From NCBI GenBank assembly GCA_963743425.1, contig CAVUPU010000005.1, forward strand, positions 372,001 to 436,000: 64,000 nt of DNA, in the 5' to 3' direction. Made by a program: the position numbers and the translations under genes. Within the stretch, counting starts at the first letter, position 1. Each line of letters starts with the position of its first letter. Positions 32,264 to 40,871 of the stretch are shown piece after piece. This DNA is from JAJVID01 sp963743425. GTDB lineage: Bacteria; Acidobacteriota; Blastocatellia; RBC074. The notes under the pieces were generated by a model. That model saw only the letters and a program-made list of their open reading frames with translations, made no database searches and was not told the DNA's origin.

Positions 32264-33691
32264 TTATCTCGATTCAGCCGGCGGTTTCGAAAGCGACGGC
32301 CCTTTGATGTAACGGCTGGCAAACGTCAGAAACGTCGGCCAGTTCGGGCCGGTGGTGTGACCGCCGCTATGCTGGCGCCAGGCCAACTCGCCATCTATGA
32401 GCGCGGTCTCCAGGGGCGGGAATTCCGTCGTCCCAAGATCCTTCCTGCCGAACAGCTTGTAGACCGGCCCGGCGGCGACGGCGGCCATGAAGCTCCCTCT
32501 TTGGTCCACCCACTTGCCTTCCGCCCCAGGCCCCTCCGCCGCGCCGTAACTGATAAAGATCGGGCGCGGCGCGCACAGCGCAATCAGTTCGTGCGCGTCC
32601 ACCGGCAGGTCGTTTGCCGCGAGCGGCCCGGCGTATTTGATGAAATTGCCCGCCATCCAATGGTAGCCGCCGGCGCCCGCGAGGTTTTCTACCAGTTCGC
32701 CGAAATTGCGGCGGTGCAGCTTGGCGCCGCCTGCGCCGGAAGAACCGATAAAGCCGATGGCGAAACGCTGATCATAGGCCATCGCGACCAGCGCGGCTTT
32801 GCCATAACGCGAAAGCCCCTCGATGCCGACCTGCCTGGCGTCCACCGCTTTATCGGTCTTGAAATAATCGAGCGCGCGGCTCGCGCCCCAGGCCCAGGCG
32901 CGCAACGCGCCCCAGTCATCCGGCTTCCGCGGTCGGCCTTTGTTGCACAGGCCGATGATGCCTTGCGTCAGACCCGCGCCGTTGTCGGCTTGAATGCCGG
33001 TCGGAACGATGACGGCGTAGCCCCATCCCTTCATCAAAAGTTGTTGCTGCCAATTGGGCGCGCCGCCGCCGGGCGCGTCCGCCGGTCTGTTGGCGACAGG
33101 CTGAGCGCCAGGACGCGGGCCACCAAACCCGAACTGCATCATTACAGGCGCCCCCGCCTTCGCTCCGGCCGGCGTAACCAGCGTCAATTGAATATTGACC
33201 GTAATCTGCGGATAGGCCGAATTATCAACACGGCCGATGAGTTGTTTCGTGATGACGGGGATGTCGAATTTTGTCTCCTTTGTAGTTGTCGCTTTCCAAG
33301 CCACCTTGGGCGTGTTCTTTGGCGCGCGGCCATATACTTCGCGGTCGAAATCTTCGACGATTTCAGGGCGCCGAATCGACCATTCCTTGACTGAAAAGAC
33401 TTTGTAGCCGTTCTTAAAAACGAATGGGTCGGGCAGCCTGGGATAGGGATTCGCTTTGGATTCATCGTAATTGGCGGCATTGGGCGCTTGCGGGTTATTG
33501 GGATTGGCTCCCGGTCGCAGTGAAGTGATCTTCAGCGTTTCCAGCATGCGCTGGTGATCCCGCCTGGTGGCTTCTTGCAGCGCCTGTTGTTCAGGCGTCA
33601 ACTGCCTTTGCGGCTGCCGGGTAGCCAGCGCAGCGGACGCCAACGCAAAAAACGCTGAGGCAGCGACGATCAATGCGAGTAAGCGTTTCAT
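32264..33691 (-). CDS. 4-O-methyl-glucuronoyl methylesterase, CE15
   Basis: A 475-residue secreted enzyme with a signal peptide ending near ALAT. The CE15 nucleophile is in GIEGLSRYGKAALVAMAYD (G-x-S-R-x-G-K). Other family blocks are GYAVIVPTGIQADNG, WGALRAWAWGASRALDYF and the catalytic His region WRQHSGGHTTGPNWP. CE15 enzymes cut ester links between lignin alcohols and glucuronic acid on xylan. It is intact. Together with GH10, GH67 and the esterase it points to lignocellulosic glucuronoxylan as the locus substrate. Confidence 0.92.
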   Translation of the reverse strand: MKRLLALIVAASAFFALASAALATRQPQRQLTPEQQALQEATRRDHQRMLETLKITSLRPGANPNNPQAPNAANYDESKANPYPRLPDPFVFKNGYKVFSVKEWSIRRPEIVEDFDREVYGRAPKNTPKVAWKATTTKETKFDIPVITKQLIGRVDNSAYPQITVNIQLTLVTPAGAKAGAPVMMQFGFGGPRPGAQPVANRPADAPGGGAPNWQQQLLMKGWGYAVIVPTGIQADNGAGLTQGIIGLCNKGRPRKPDDWGALRAWAWGASRALDYFKTDKAVDARQVGIEGLSRYGKAALVAMAYDQRFAIGFIGSSGAGGAKLHRRNFGELVENLAGAGGYHWMAGNFIKYAGPLAANDLPVDAHELIALCAPRPIFISYGAAEGPGAEGKWVDQRGSFMAAVAAGPVYKLFGRKDLGTTEFPPLETALIDGELAWRQHSGGHTTGPNWPTFLTFASRYIKGPSLSKPPAESR

Positions 33692-33722
33692 GCTTTAACC
33701 CCTTTCGGGAAACAAACTTTTT

Positions 33723-33810
33723 CAACACCAAGGGGTCAAAGGGTCAAAGAGGACAGAAACACAAACTGCTGATTTGCTTTGACCTCTTGACCCTTTGAAC
33801 CTTTGTGTTG
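33723..33810. repeat. Imperfect inverted repeat of GGGTCAAA units
   Basis: Left arm 33723-33752 and right arm 33783-33810 pair with small gaps. Units GGGTCAAA/CCCTTTGA repeat within each arm. It separates the Oar-like receptor stop codon from the CE15 leader. Confidence 0.82.
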
Positions 33811-33827
33811 TTTCTTGCTTTTCCTTT

Positions 33828-36800
33828 CTAGAACGTCACCTTCCCGGCGAACCAGACCTGCCGTTCGCCGCCGGTTCCCGTACCGCGCCCGGCGAGGTTC
33901 AACGTGCCGGTGATCACCCCGAAGTTGGAGTTCGTGACATCGGTGTTCGGATTGGCGAAATGCGGCGTGTTCGTGGCGCCGAACATCTCCATCCGGAACT
34001 GGAACTTGATGCCCTCGGTGATATTGAAGTCGCGGAAGAGGCCGATGTCCAGGTTGAAGAAACCCGGTCCCCGGATGGTGTTGCGTCCCACCGTGCCAAA
34101 GCGGATCTCACTGCCCGGAACGGCGCGGAACGAAGACGGGTCGAAGTAGTGACACGACAGGTCCGTTGGAGCGCAAGCGGGTTGTCCGGGCAGGGGGCCG
34201 ACGCCGCCGATGATGCGAAGTGGCCCGATCTGATCCGGTGTTTGGGTGTTTCCGGGAGCGTTGACCTGAGCCCCTCCTCCGCCGAGCGTAAACGGAGTCC
34301 CGCTCATCCGCTGCATCAGCCAACTGAATGTCCAGCCGCCGGTGATCTTGCTCAAGAGTCCGTCCGTCGCAAACTGCTTGCCGCGCCCGAAAGGCAGTTC
34401 GTACGTTCCGTAGACCGACAGGTTGTGCGTGCGGTCATAGCCCGCGAGCGCCTTGTTGCGATCACGAACTGACGGATGGGGCCACAACAGGAAGCCGCCG
34501 GCGAACAACACTGAGCCTAGCTCCTCGTTATCTTCGGAGTTGATGGCTTTCGAGAATGTGTAAACGACGCCGATGTTGGAACCATCCCCGAGCCGCCGCG
34601 TCAGCCTGGTCTGCAGCGAATCGTAATAGGCGTTCGTGTCAGGACAGAGGCAGTTCACGTTTCCGATACTTCTGCCGAACTTTATATTCAACGGGCGGCC
34701 CGCTTCGCCCCCGCCAATAGGCGCCGCGTTGATGTTCTCGTTAGTAAGCGTGCGGATGCTTCGAGTTCCGACGTAGCCCGCTTCAGCCACAAACCCCGCG
34801 ATCTCACGCTGCAGGGTCAAGTTGTACGAGTGAATGTATCCGCGCCGAAAATCGAATGGCACAGTGGTACCGGGGTTCACGCCACTGGGAAGCGGAATCA
34901 CTCCCGAACTGAGGTCCGGCAGCGCCACCGTGGGTATTCCCACAACGAGGTTCGGATATGGAGCGAGCGTGGCGCCAGTCAGGCTCGCCGAGGGCTGAAA
35001 CGCCGTGGCGCCAACGGTATTGGAATTGGTCGTGGCCGGGAAATTGTTTCGGAAGAAGCGCCAGTTGTTGCTATCAGCGCTCATCCCGTAACCAAGGCGA
35101 ATCACCATTTTCGAATCCAGCCGGTAGGCGATGCCCAGGCGCGGAAGGAATTGCCCATACCCCACGTCAACGCCATTGTCCAAAGGAGTATTGCCGAAGC
35201 CGCCAATGAGGACATTGCCTGTATTGGGATCGAAAAGCTTTACGCCTCCGTGGTCGGCTGTGGCGAACGGATAGTATTCCCATCGCACGCCGTAGCTGAC
35301 CGTAAGCTTGGGATTGACCTGCCATCTGTCACGCGCATATGCGGACCAGGTCCTGAAGCGAATTGAGTTCGGAATTGAATTCTGAACGGCCTTGCCTACC
35401 GCGTTGGGAAAGCCCGTCAGAAACTGAGCCAATGAGTTCGCTTTGTTAGCGGCCGGCGCGCCATTTGTACCTGGCGGCAGATTAGTGATAAGCAAAGCGG
35501 TCACGTTCCCATTAAACTGGAAGGCGCCGCGCGGGTTCTGGAAGGCCCCCCCCTGCGGCTGAAAGTGGTTCAGCCCGTTGCGGGTGTGCTCCAGGCCGAA
35601 CCGCATATCGTGAGGCCCACGCGCCCAGCTCAGGTTGGCGTTGGTCACGTACTGGTTATCCCGGAACTGGAATGGGTTGCCGGTGTCCACATTTCCTATG
35701 CCGTTCCAGCCACCAGTTTGAAAGATGAAGCCAGGCGTGCCTCCGGCCAACCTGGTATCGCCGTTCGTGCCGGGAATGTTCAGCGTGTCAACCCCGAAGT
35801 TACCCAGATCGAGATCAGGCGCATGTTCGGCGCCGAGTCGCTGCCGGGTGTATCCGGCGTTGATATCAATAACCATGCTGGAAGATAGAGTGTATGTGCC
35901 TCCCAGCCCAACGCTCTGGATTCTTGAGGGCGCCTGGCCCAACTGTCCTCCGCCCGTCGCGCCGCCCAGAGCGTCGCCCAATGTAGGCGGATCGAAGAGT
36001 TCAGCCCGCGAAATACTGTAACGGCCAAAGATCGTGGACTTCTCGGTCGGCGCATAGTTGATCTTGATGTCATTGGTTTCGCGACTAAACTGGGCGGAAC
36101 CGGAGGAATTGTAATTGTTGAGAGCCGTTACGCCATCGTTATTAAGAAAGCCTGCATTGTTGATCCGGCCCAACATAAGCTTGGCCGCCGGATCAATCCG
36201 GTTGGCGGGAATGATATTGCCCGCGAAAGCTATGCGGCCTGAGCCATCGGCATTCCCGGTATTTGGGTCAAAAACGCATCCCGCTGCGGGCGTTGCAGCG
36301 CAGTTGGAAAAAGGCGCCGTTTGGCCTGGGGCTCCGCCGATAAGTGGTACCGGAGTTCCAACTGCCGGGAGGATGGCCGAGAGGTTGGCGTTGCCGGCGC
36401 TATCGAAAATCGCGTCAGGATTAATCACGGTCGTAGTACGGGTGGCGAACTGACGCCGTTTGGTCGCCTCCCAGTCCGTAAAGAAGAACAGTTTGTTTTT
36501 CACGATTGGGCCCCCAACTGCGCCGCCATATTGGTTGAGGATGAATTTGGGATTGCGGGTCCCTGGCACGTTGAACCTGCTTAGCGCCTTGAGCGCGTTG
36601 TCGGTGTGATACTCGAAGGCGCTTCCGTGAAACTGGTTTGTGCCCGACTTGGTAATCACATTGACAGCCGCTCCGACCGAATTACCCTGCTCGGCGTCAT
36701 ACGAATTCGTGACCACGCTGACGCTTTGAATGGATTCCGACGGCGGCACATAGGCGGTGTTCTCCGGCAACCAGATATAGGCGTTCGAAGATCCGTCAAT

Positions 36801-37403
36801 TCGTACCAGGTTATTCTGCCTTGACATCCCGTTGACGTTGCCGCCGAATGATCGCTGCGGATTCCCACCGTCCGAGGTGAATCCCTCGGTTACCTGATTG
36901 AAGCCCGGAATGATCCTGTAGAGCGCCTGGAAGTTGCGCCCTGCGGAAGAGGTTATCGGAAGGTCCGCAATTTGCGAGGCCTGCAGTTGCGTATTCAAGT
37001 CGGCCCGGTCGGTCTGGAGCGCCTCGTTCGTCGCGGTGACCTGGACGACTGCGGTCACATCCCCGACCTCCAACTGCGCGTCGAGTCGCCGGGTCGCGTT
37101 CGCGTCCACCCTGACCTTGTCCTGAGCCAGGGCTTTGAAATTCGCGGACGTAATCGTCACCTTGTAGACGCCCGCCTGAAGGTTGCTGAACAGATATGCG
37201 CCCCTTTCGTCGGTTACGACGCTGGTTGAAACGCCCGTGCCGGTGTTCAGCGCCTCGACCTTGGCCCCGGCGACGACCGCGCCCGACTGGTCTGTCACAT
37301 TGCCCGTGAGCGAACCATAGAGAACCTGAGCGCCCGCGCCGCGCGGCGTCACAAGCGCCAGGAGCGTCAGCAAGGCTATCTGGATGAAATGTTGTCTCTT
37401 CAT
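33828..37403 (-). CDS. Oar-like TonB-dependent receptor
   Basis: A 1191-residue outer-membrane protein. It has a signal peptide (1-25), a carboxypeptidase-regulatory-like beta-sandwich (about 28-115, GSLTGNVTDQSGAVVAGAKV...GAYLFSNLQAGVYKVTI), a plug domain (about 130-250, with VVTNSYDAEQGNSVGAAVNV) and a long beta-barrel with many aromatic/Asn strands, ending in ...VWFAGKVTF with the C-terminal aromatic typical of barrel proteins. This class is expanded in Acidobacteriota and is thought to import oligosaccharides or other large ligands. It is the first gene upstream of CE15 on the strand, so it probably heads the hemicellulose locus. It is fully open over 3.6 kb with no break. Confidence 0.92.
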   Translation of the reverse strand: MKRQHFIQIALLTLLALVTPRGAGAQVLYGSLTGNVTDQSGAVVAGAKVEALNTGTGVSTSVVTDERGAYLFSNLQAGVYKVTITSANFKALAQDKVRVDANATRRLDAQLEVGDVTAVVQVTATNEALQTDRADLNTQLQASQIADLPITSSAGRNFQALYRIIPGFNQVTEGFTSDGGNPQRSFGGNVNGMSRQNNLVRIDGSSNAYIWLPENTAYVPPSESIQSVSVVTNSYDAEQGNSVGAAVNVITKSGTNQFHGSAFEYHTDNALKALSRFNVPGTRNPKFILNQYGGAVGGPIVKNKLFFFTDWEATKRRQFATRTTTVINPDAIFDSAGNANLSAILPAVGTPVPLIGGAPGQTAPFSNCAATPAAGCVFDPNTGNADGSGRIAFAGNIIPANRIDPAAKLMLGRINNAGFLNNDGVTALNNYNSSGSAQFSRETNDIKINYAPTEKSTIFGRYSISRAELFDPPTLGDALGGATGGGQLGQAPSRIQSVGLGGTYTLSSSMVIDINAGYTRQRLGAEHAPDLDLGNFGVDTLNIPGTNGDTRLAGGTPGFIFQTGGWNGIGNVDTGNPFQFRDNQYVTNANLSWARGPHDMRFGLEHTRNGLNHFQPQGGAFQNPRGAFQFNGNVTALLITNLPPGTNGAPAANKANSLAQFLTGFPNAVGKAVQNSIPNSIRFRTWSAYARDRWQVNPKLTVSYGVRWEYYPFATADHGGVKLFDPNTGNVLIGGFGNTPLDNGVDVGYGQFLPRLGIAYRLDSKMVIRLGYGMSADSNNWRFFRNNFPATTNSNTVGATAFQPSASLTGATLAPYPNLVVGIPTVALPDLSSGVIPLPSGVNPGTTVPFDFRRGYIHSYNLTLQREIAGFVAEAGYVGTRSIRTLTNENINAAPIGGGEAGRPLNIKFGRSIGNVNCLCPDTNAYYDSLQTRLTRRLGDGSNIGVVYTFSKAINSEDNEELGSVLFAGGFLLWPHPSVRDRNKALAGYDRTHNLSVYGTYELPFGRGKQFATDGLLSKITGGWTFSWLMQRMSGTPFTLGGGGAQVNAPGNTQTPDQIGPLRIIGGVGPLPGQPACAPTDLSCHYFDPSSFRAVPGSEIRFGTVGRNTIRGPGFFNLDIGLFRDFNITEGIKFQFRMEMFGATNTPHFANPNTDVTNSNFGVITGTLNLAGRGTGTGGERQVWFAGKVTF

Positions 37404-37481
37404 AGATTGATCCTCACTTGAAACGTATTAACGTCCCAGCGGTCGCGCGAACACGCGACGACAGAGACCGGAAAATCGAGC

Positions 37482-37504
37482 GCGCCTCTGACCGTCAGAG
37501 GCGC
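37482..37504. promoter_or_regulatory. Candidate operator palindrome 1
   Basis: 10-bp arms GCGCCTCTGA/TCAGAGGCGC around CCG, 80-100 bp upstream of the Oar-like start. Symmetry and spacing are suitable for a dimeric repressor. The ROK repressor encoded next door is a candidate binder; this is inference. Confidence 0.4.
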
Positions 37505-37509
37505 AACCG

Positions 37510-37527
37510 CTTGACGACGCCGTCAAG
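37510..37527. promoter_or_regulatory. Candidate operator palindrome 2
   Basis: 7-bp arms CTTGACG/CGTCAAG with a 4-nt centre, 6 bp beyond palindrome 1. Two adjacent unrelated palindromes ahead of the receptor gene suggest a regulatory block or RNA hairpins in its leader. Confidence 0.35.
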
Positions 37528-37734
37528 CCTGTGGGTTTCTCAGCAAAGCCAACCTATTCCCTTTTATCATTCCCGCGCGAGAACGCACCCCCATAGCCGC
37601 GAGGCTTGGGTGGAGATGAATCGCGCAAATATTTCGACCACGGCTTCTCCGAATTGCGATTCAATCGCCGCAATACGAATGGACTTGCTCGACCGGTAGT
37701 AATGAACCATCGAGGTCATCCATTGCGGCTCTTT

Positions 37735-37955
37735 GAAACTCTAGCTAGGGCGTTGTGGCGGGAAGTCCGCCACGTAAAAGTTAGAACGCTAAAGTAGAGA
37801 AAGAAGCCGGTGGTCTTAACCTACCACCATCAGGGCCGGGCAGGCCCTTCGTGGAGAGGGAAGGTTGCTTCCCTCTGTGAAGCGAGAACCTACCAGGCGA
37901 CAGACCTGGAATCTCCACTTACAACGCGCGAGCGTTTAGGTGGAGAGGATGTCAA
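37735..37955 (+). ncRNA. Orphan IS200/IS605 right end with omega-RNA-like structure
   Basis: The plus strand shows a string of hairpins: GTGGCGG/CCGCCAC (37755-37773), AGAGGGAAG/CTTCCCTCT (37855-37876), CCAGG/CCTGG (37893-37909) and a two-part stem CTCCAC/GTGGAG with AACGC/GCGTT (37913-37946). GAAGCGAGAACC (37879-37890) and the terminal GGATGTCAA (37947-37955) match the 3' end typical of tnpB-type elements, where the omega RNA overlaps the tnpB tail. One frame reads SVKREPTRRQTWNL to a TAG, like a TnpB C-terminus, with a TAA upstream at 37817. No tnpA or intact tnpB is present. Family attribution is from remembered motifs, not a search. Confidence 0.62.
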
Positions 37956-38047
37956 GTGTAGTGATAATCGCTGCCTTAGATTTATTATTCTTTCGAATTA
38001 TACATTTGTTCGAGTCGGCAACAAAAGAGGAAAAAATAGAATTTCGT

Positions 38048-39262
38048 TCAAGCGACAGACGGCGCTCCGAAGTGTTTTTGGAGCACCAGGGCGATGGTCC
38101 CGCGCAGTCTCGGATCACCGGCCGGGTCTGTGGGGACAACGCGCGTAGGCGCGTGAGTGAAGGAGCGGCATTTGACCACCTCATCGATGATCTGGCCGAC
38201 CCGGTTCCAGGCGCGGGTTATCTCTCCGACCACTACGATGATATCCGGGGCCAATCCCGTGACGAGCAGCGCGACGCCGACACCCAGATAACGAGCCACC
38301 TGATTGATGGCGTCGACCGCTTTCGGATCCCCCTGTTCCGCCAGCCGCAAGATGTCATCGAAGGTCGGCGATGCGGCGAGCGACCTGGCCGCCGCTTTGC
38401 CATTACGGACGTTCGAGGAAGAACCGGTGTAGTAGCGAATCGCCGCCGAGTTTGAGGCGTAAACTTCCCAACAACCCCGGTTGCCGCATCCGCATTCGAG
38501 CCCTCCATCCACGATAGTGATGTGACCGAACTCTCCAGCCATCCCGGTTGAGCCGCGCGCCAGTTGGTGATTCAGAATCAACCCGGTCCCGATTCCTTCC
38601 GAGACGGTGATGGCCACCAAATTCCGCACGCTCTCACGTCGCGGCCCGAACCAGAACTCGGCCAGCGCGCAGGCGTTGGCGGCGTTCTCCAACTCCACCG
38701 GCAAACCCGTGGCCTCTTCCAGCGGGGTCTTTAAATCAATCGGCGCCCATCCCAGATTGGGAGCGAAGACGAGCCGTTGGGAGTTCAGGTCAACTCGACC
38801 GGGCAGACTCATGCCGATCCCTTCACAACTGATCTCCGGACGCATCTCAATCAGATTGCGAAGTCGCGGCGTCAAATCCGCGATGAACCGCTCCGGATCC
38901 CGGGCCGTCGGCAGCGACTCCTGCGCCACGAAGTTGGCGTCGAGATCGGCCAGTCCGATGGTGGTCGTGGCCGGACGAACATTGACGCCGATAATACCCA
39001 CCCGCTCCTTGTTCAGGTGGAGGAATCGAGGTCTGCGCCCCCGTGGAACGTGACCGCTCGCGCCTTCCTTCACCCAGTCTTCTTCAATCAACTTTTCGGT
39101 GATTACAGAGACGGTGCTGCGCTGAAGCCCGGAATGACGGGCCAGATCGGCCCGCGAAATGGGCTGATGATTACGTATTAGATTGAGCACGATTCGGCGG
39201 TTGATGTCGCGCGCCGTTTCACTAGTCGCCACCTGAAAATTGGTCAGATCGATCTTTCGCAT
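38048..39262 (-). CDS. ROK-family transcriptional repressor (NagC/XylR type)
   Basis: A 404-residue protein. Residues 15-80 form a winged helix (RRIVLNLIRNHQPISRADLARHSGLQRSTVSVITEKLI). The rest is the ROK sugar-kinase fold with the zinc site in GGLECGCGNRGCWEVYAS and GEFGHI. At the kinase catalytic position it has ENAANACA, with Ala replacing Asp, as usual in repressors. It would bind a sugar ligand and release operators. It sits immediately upstream of the Oar-like receptor and the glucuronoxylan genes on the same strand, so it is the best candidate regulator of that locus. Confidence 0.9.
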   Translation of the reverse strand: MRKIDLTNFQVATSETARDINRRIVLNLIRNHQPISRADLARHSGLQRSTVSVITEKLIEEDWVKEGASGHVPRGRRPRFLHLNKERVGIIGVNVRPATTTIGLADLDANFVAQESLPTARDPERFIADLTPRLRNLIEMRPEISCEGIGMSLPGRVDLNSQRLVFAPNLGWAPIDLKTPLEEATGLPVELENAANACALAEFWFGPRRESVRNLVAITVSEGIGTGLILNHQLARGSTGMAGEFGHITIVDGGLECGCGNRGCWEVYASNSAAIRYYTGSSSNVRNGKAAARSLAASPTFDDILRLAEQGDPKAVDAINQVARYLGVGVALLVTGLAPDIIVVVGEITRAWNRVGQIIDEVVKCRSFTHAPTRVVPTDPAGDPRLRGTIALVLQKHFGAPSVA

Positions 39263-39356
39263 CTCAACTCATCCGCCTCTTTGTCAGACCCGAACAAGCG
39301 TTCGGTTTTCAGAGAAGCCCTTAATTCGACAGTCGAACTATATCACTAATTATTCC

Positions 39357-39384
39357 GATTGCCAAAATCTATTTGGCAATCGGT
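39357..39384. repeat. Short hairpin CCGATTGCC...GGCAATCGG
   Basis: A 10-12 bp stem around AAAATCTATTT lies in the leader of the ROK gene, next to the heptamer array. It might be a repressor or autoregulatory site. Confidence 0.5.
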
Positions 39385-39395
39385 AGTGGGGAAAG

Positions 39396-39541
39396 GGATT
39401 GCGGATTGCGGATTGCGGATTGCGGATTGCGGATTGCGGATTGCGGATTGATGAGTCTGTTCAACCGCAGACTTGAAATCGAGATTGATAGTTTTAGCAA
39501 TCCGCAATCCGCAATCCGCAATCCGCAATCCGCAATCCCTT
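39396..39541. repeat. Inverted heptamer array, family E (GGATTGC)
   Basis: About seven GGATTGC units (39396-39450) face about six GCAATCC units (39497-39540). The 45-nt spacer starts ATGAGTCTGTTCAA, and the same spacer start occurs in the copy at 57359-57486, so the two are related as whole elements and not only by unit. It ends 1 bp before the ABC permease stop codon. Confidence 0.93.
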
Positions 39542-40801
39542 TCAACTGTACTTCAACCACCTGGCCAGTTCCGGCAGCGTGGGACGTTTGCCGTACATCA
39601 GTACGCCGACGCGGTAAATCTTCGCCGCAACCCAGGTGAGGACGACGATTGTGACGATCAACAGGATGATCGAGGCCGCGATCTGCCACGCCGGCGCCGA
39701 TCCGATGGCGATCCGCAGAAACATCAGCGAAGGGCCGAAGAAGGGTATTAATGACATAACGGTCACCGCCACGCTGTTCGGATTCTCCATCGCCAGCGTC
39801 GAAGCCACGAACGACGCGGCGAAAGTCATCGTGATCGGCCATTGCGCCTGCTGCCCGTCATCTTCGTTCGAGACCATCGCCCCGACCATTGCGTAAAGCG
39901 TCGCATAAAGGAAATAACCGAGCAGGTAGTAAACGATGAAAAAGACCATCAGCGACACCGAAATCTTCGGCAGGCTGAACCCGGAGACCGCGATGGCGGC
40001 GCCGGCCGACAGGGCGCTGAGCGCCACGCCGAAGACCGCCCAGACTACATATTGCGTTAAACCGACCAGCCCGATGCCGATCACCTTGCCCAGCATCAGA
40101 TCGAACGGCCTGACCGACGCCAGCAACACTTCGATGATGCGCGATTGTTTTTCTTCCATCACCCCGCGCATTACGGTCACGCCGTAGACCAGCACCGTAA
40201 GATAAATGAACATCACCAGAATGAAGGCCAGCAACACGCGCCCGCGACCGCTTTCGCCGCGCTCGTTGACGACCGCAAGTTCCACGCCCTTCGTCAATTC
40301 GCGAATCCGCCCGGCGTCCAATCCTTCCTGCGCGATGCGGCGCTCCGAGACGGCCTTATTGATCGCGTCTTCCAACCGCGCGCGATTTGAAAAGCCGCTG
40401 GCGTTCTTCGCATAAAACTTGATCTCTTTCTGGCTCAAGGCGTCCCGCGGCAGGATCAAATAGCCGTCGAGTTGTTTATCGGCGATGCGTTTGGAAAGGG
40501 CCTGCCGGCGCGCCTCGAGTTCCTCCTGAGAACCGATCTCCTCGCGCCAGAGGTCGTAGCGCGGCTGGCCCGGCTTTGTGGGCGCAAGCGCCATGGCCAG
40601 GCTCTCGAAAAGGAAGTCGTCGCCGCTCTGATCGAGCGCCACGATCTGGTATTTGTCCGGCCCCGCTGAACGTCCGAGGAAAATAGGAATGAGGATGAAG
40701 GACGACATAACCAGCGGACTCAGGATCGTGCCGATGATGAAGCCCTTCGAGCGAACCCGCGTCAGGTATTCGCGCTTGATGATCGCTTTCAATTTGTCCA
40801 T
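39542..40801 (-). CDS. ABC-2 type permease (NatB-like)
   Basis: A 419-residue inner-membrane protein from the ATG at 40801 (MDKLKAIIKREYLTRV). The first helix is near residues 18-40, a large extracytoplasmic domain spans about 45-175, and then five to six helices follow (LAFILVMFIYLTVLVYG, VMRGVMEEKQSRIIEVLLASVRPFDLMLGK as the family signature, and so on). This is the NatB/YhaP type of ABC-2 exporter subunit. No ATP-binding subunit is adjacent, so a partner must be encoded elsewhere. An upstream start at 40951 is unlikely. A diverged copy of its first 13 codons lies directly upstream. Confidence 0.85.
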   Translation of the reverse strand: MDKLKAIIKREYLTRVRSKGFIIGTILSPLVMSSFILIPIFLGRSAGPDKYQIVALDQSGDDFLFESLAMALAPTKPGQPRYDLWREEIGSQEELEARRQALSKRIADKQLDGYLILPRDALSQKEIKFYAKNASGFSNRARLEDAINKAVSERRIAQEGLDAGRIRELTKGVELAVVNERGESGRGRVLLAFILVMFIYLTVLVYGVTVMRGVMEEKQSRIIEVLLASVRPFDLMLGKVIGIGLVGLTQYVVWAVFGVALSALSAGAAIAVSGFSLPKISVSLMVFFIVYYLLGYFLYATLYAMVGAMVSNEDDGQQAQWPITMTFAASFVASTLAMENPNSVAVTVMSLIPFFGPSLMFLRIAIGSAPAWQIAASIILLIVTIVVLTWVAAKIYRVGVLMYGKRPTLPELARWLKYS

Positions 40802-40840
40802 AGATATTCGCGTCTGATGATCGCTTTGAGCTTGTTTATT
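40763..40840. repeat. 39-bp tandem repeat covering the permease start
   Basis: 40763-40801 (start of the permease) and 40802-40840 match at about 30 of 38 positions. The upstream copy reads NKLKAIIRREYL on the minus strand, with ATA in place of ATG, then runs into the real gene. It is either a local duplication or the stump of a paralogous permease gene. Confidence 0.75.
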
Positions 40841-40871
40841 GCAACCCGTAATAAGGCTTAGATAGAGAGTG

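Larger units (their letters stand above)
37404..38047. other. Upstream region of the Oar-like receptor
   Basis: A 644-bp gap between the receptor start and the ROK stop. It contains two palindromes close to the receptor (37482-37504, 37510-37527) and an orphan IS605-type right end (37735-37955). Between them, 37530-37735, I see no convincing gene. ORFs here have no family features. Confidence 0.7.

Noticed and set aside
37810..38148. 112-residue ORF across the IS605-type right end
   Set aside because: The reading frame has no TnpB or other motif. The stretch is better explained as structured RNA/transposon end, with only a 20-residue SVKREP-like tail in another frame.
39396..39541. Heptamer array as replication-origin iterons
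   Set aside because: No dnaA, repA or DnaA boxes are nearby, units face each other and the same array occurs again at 57359.
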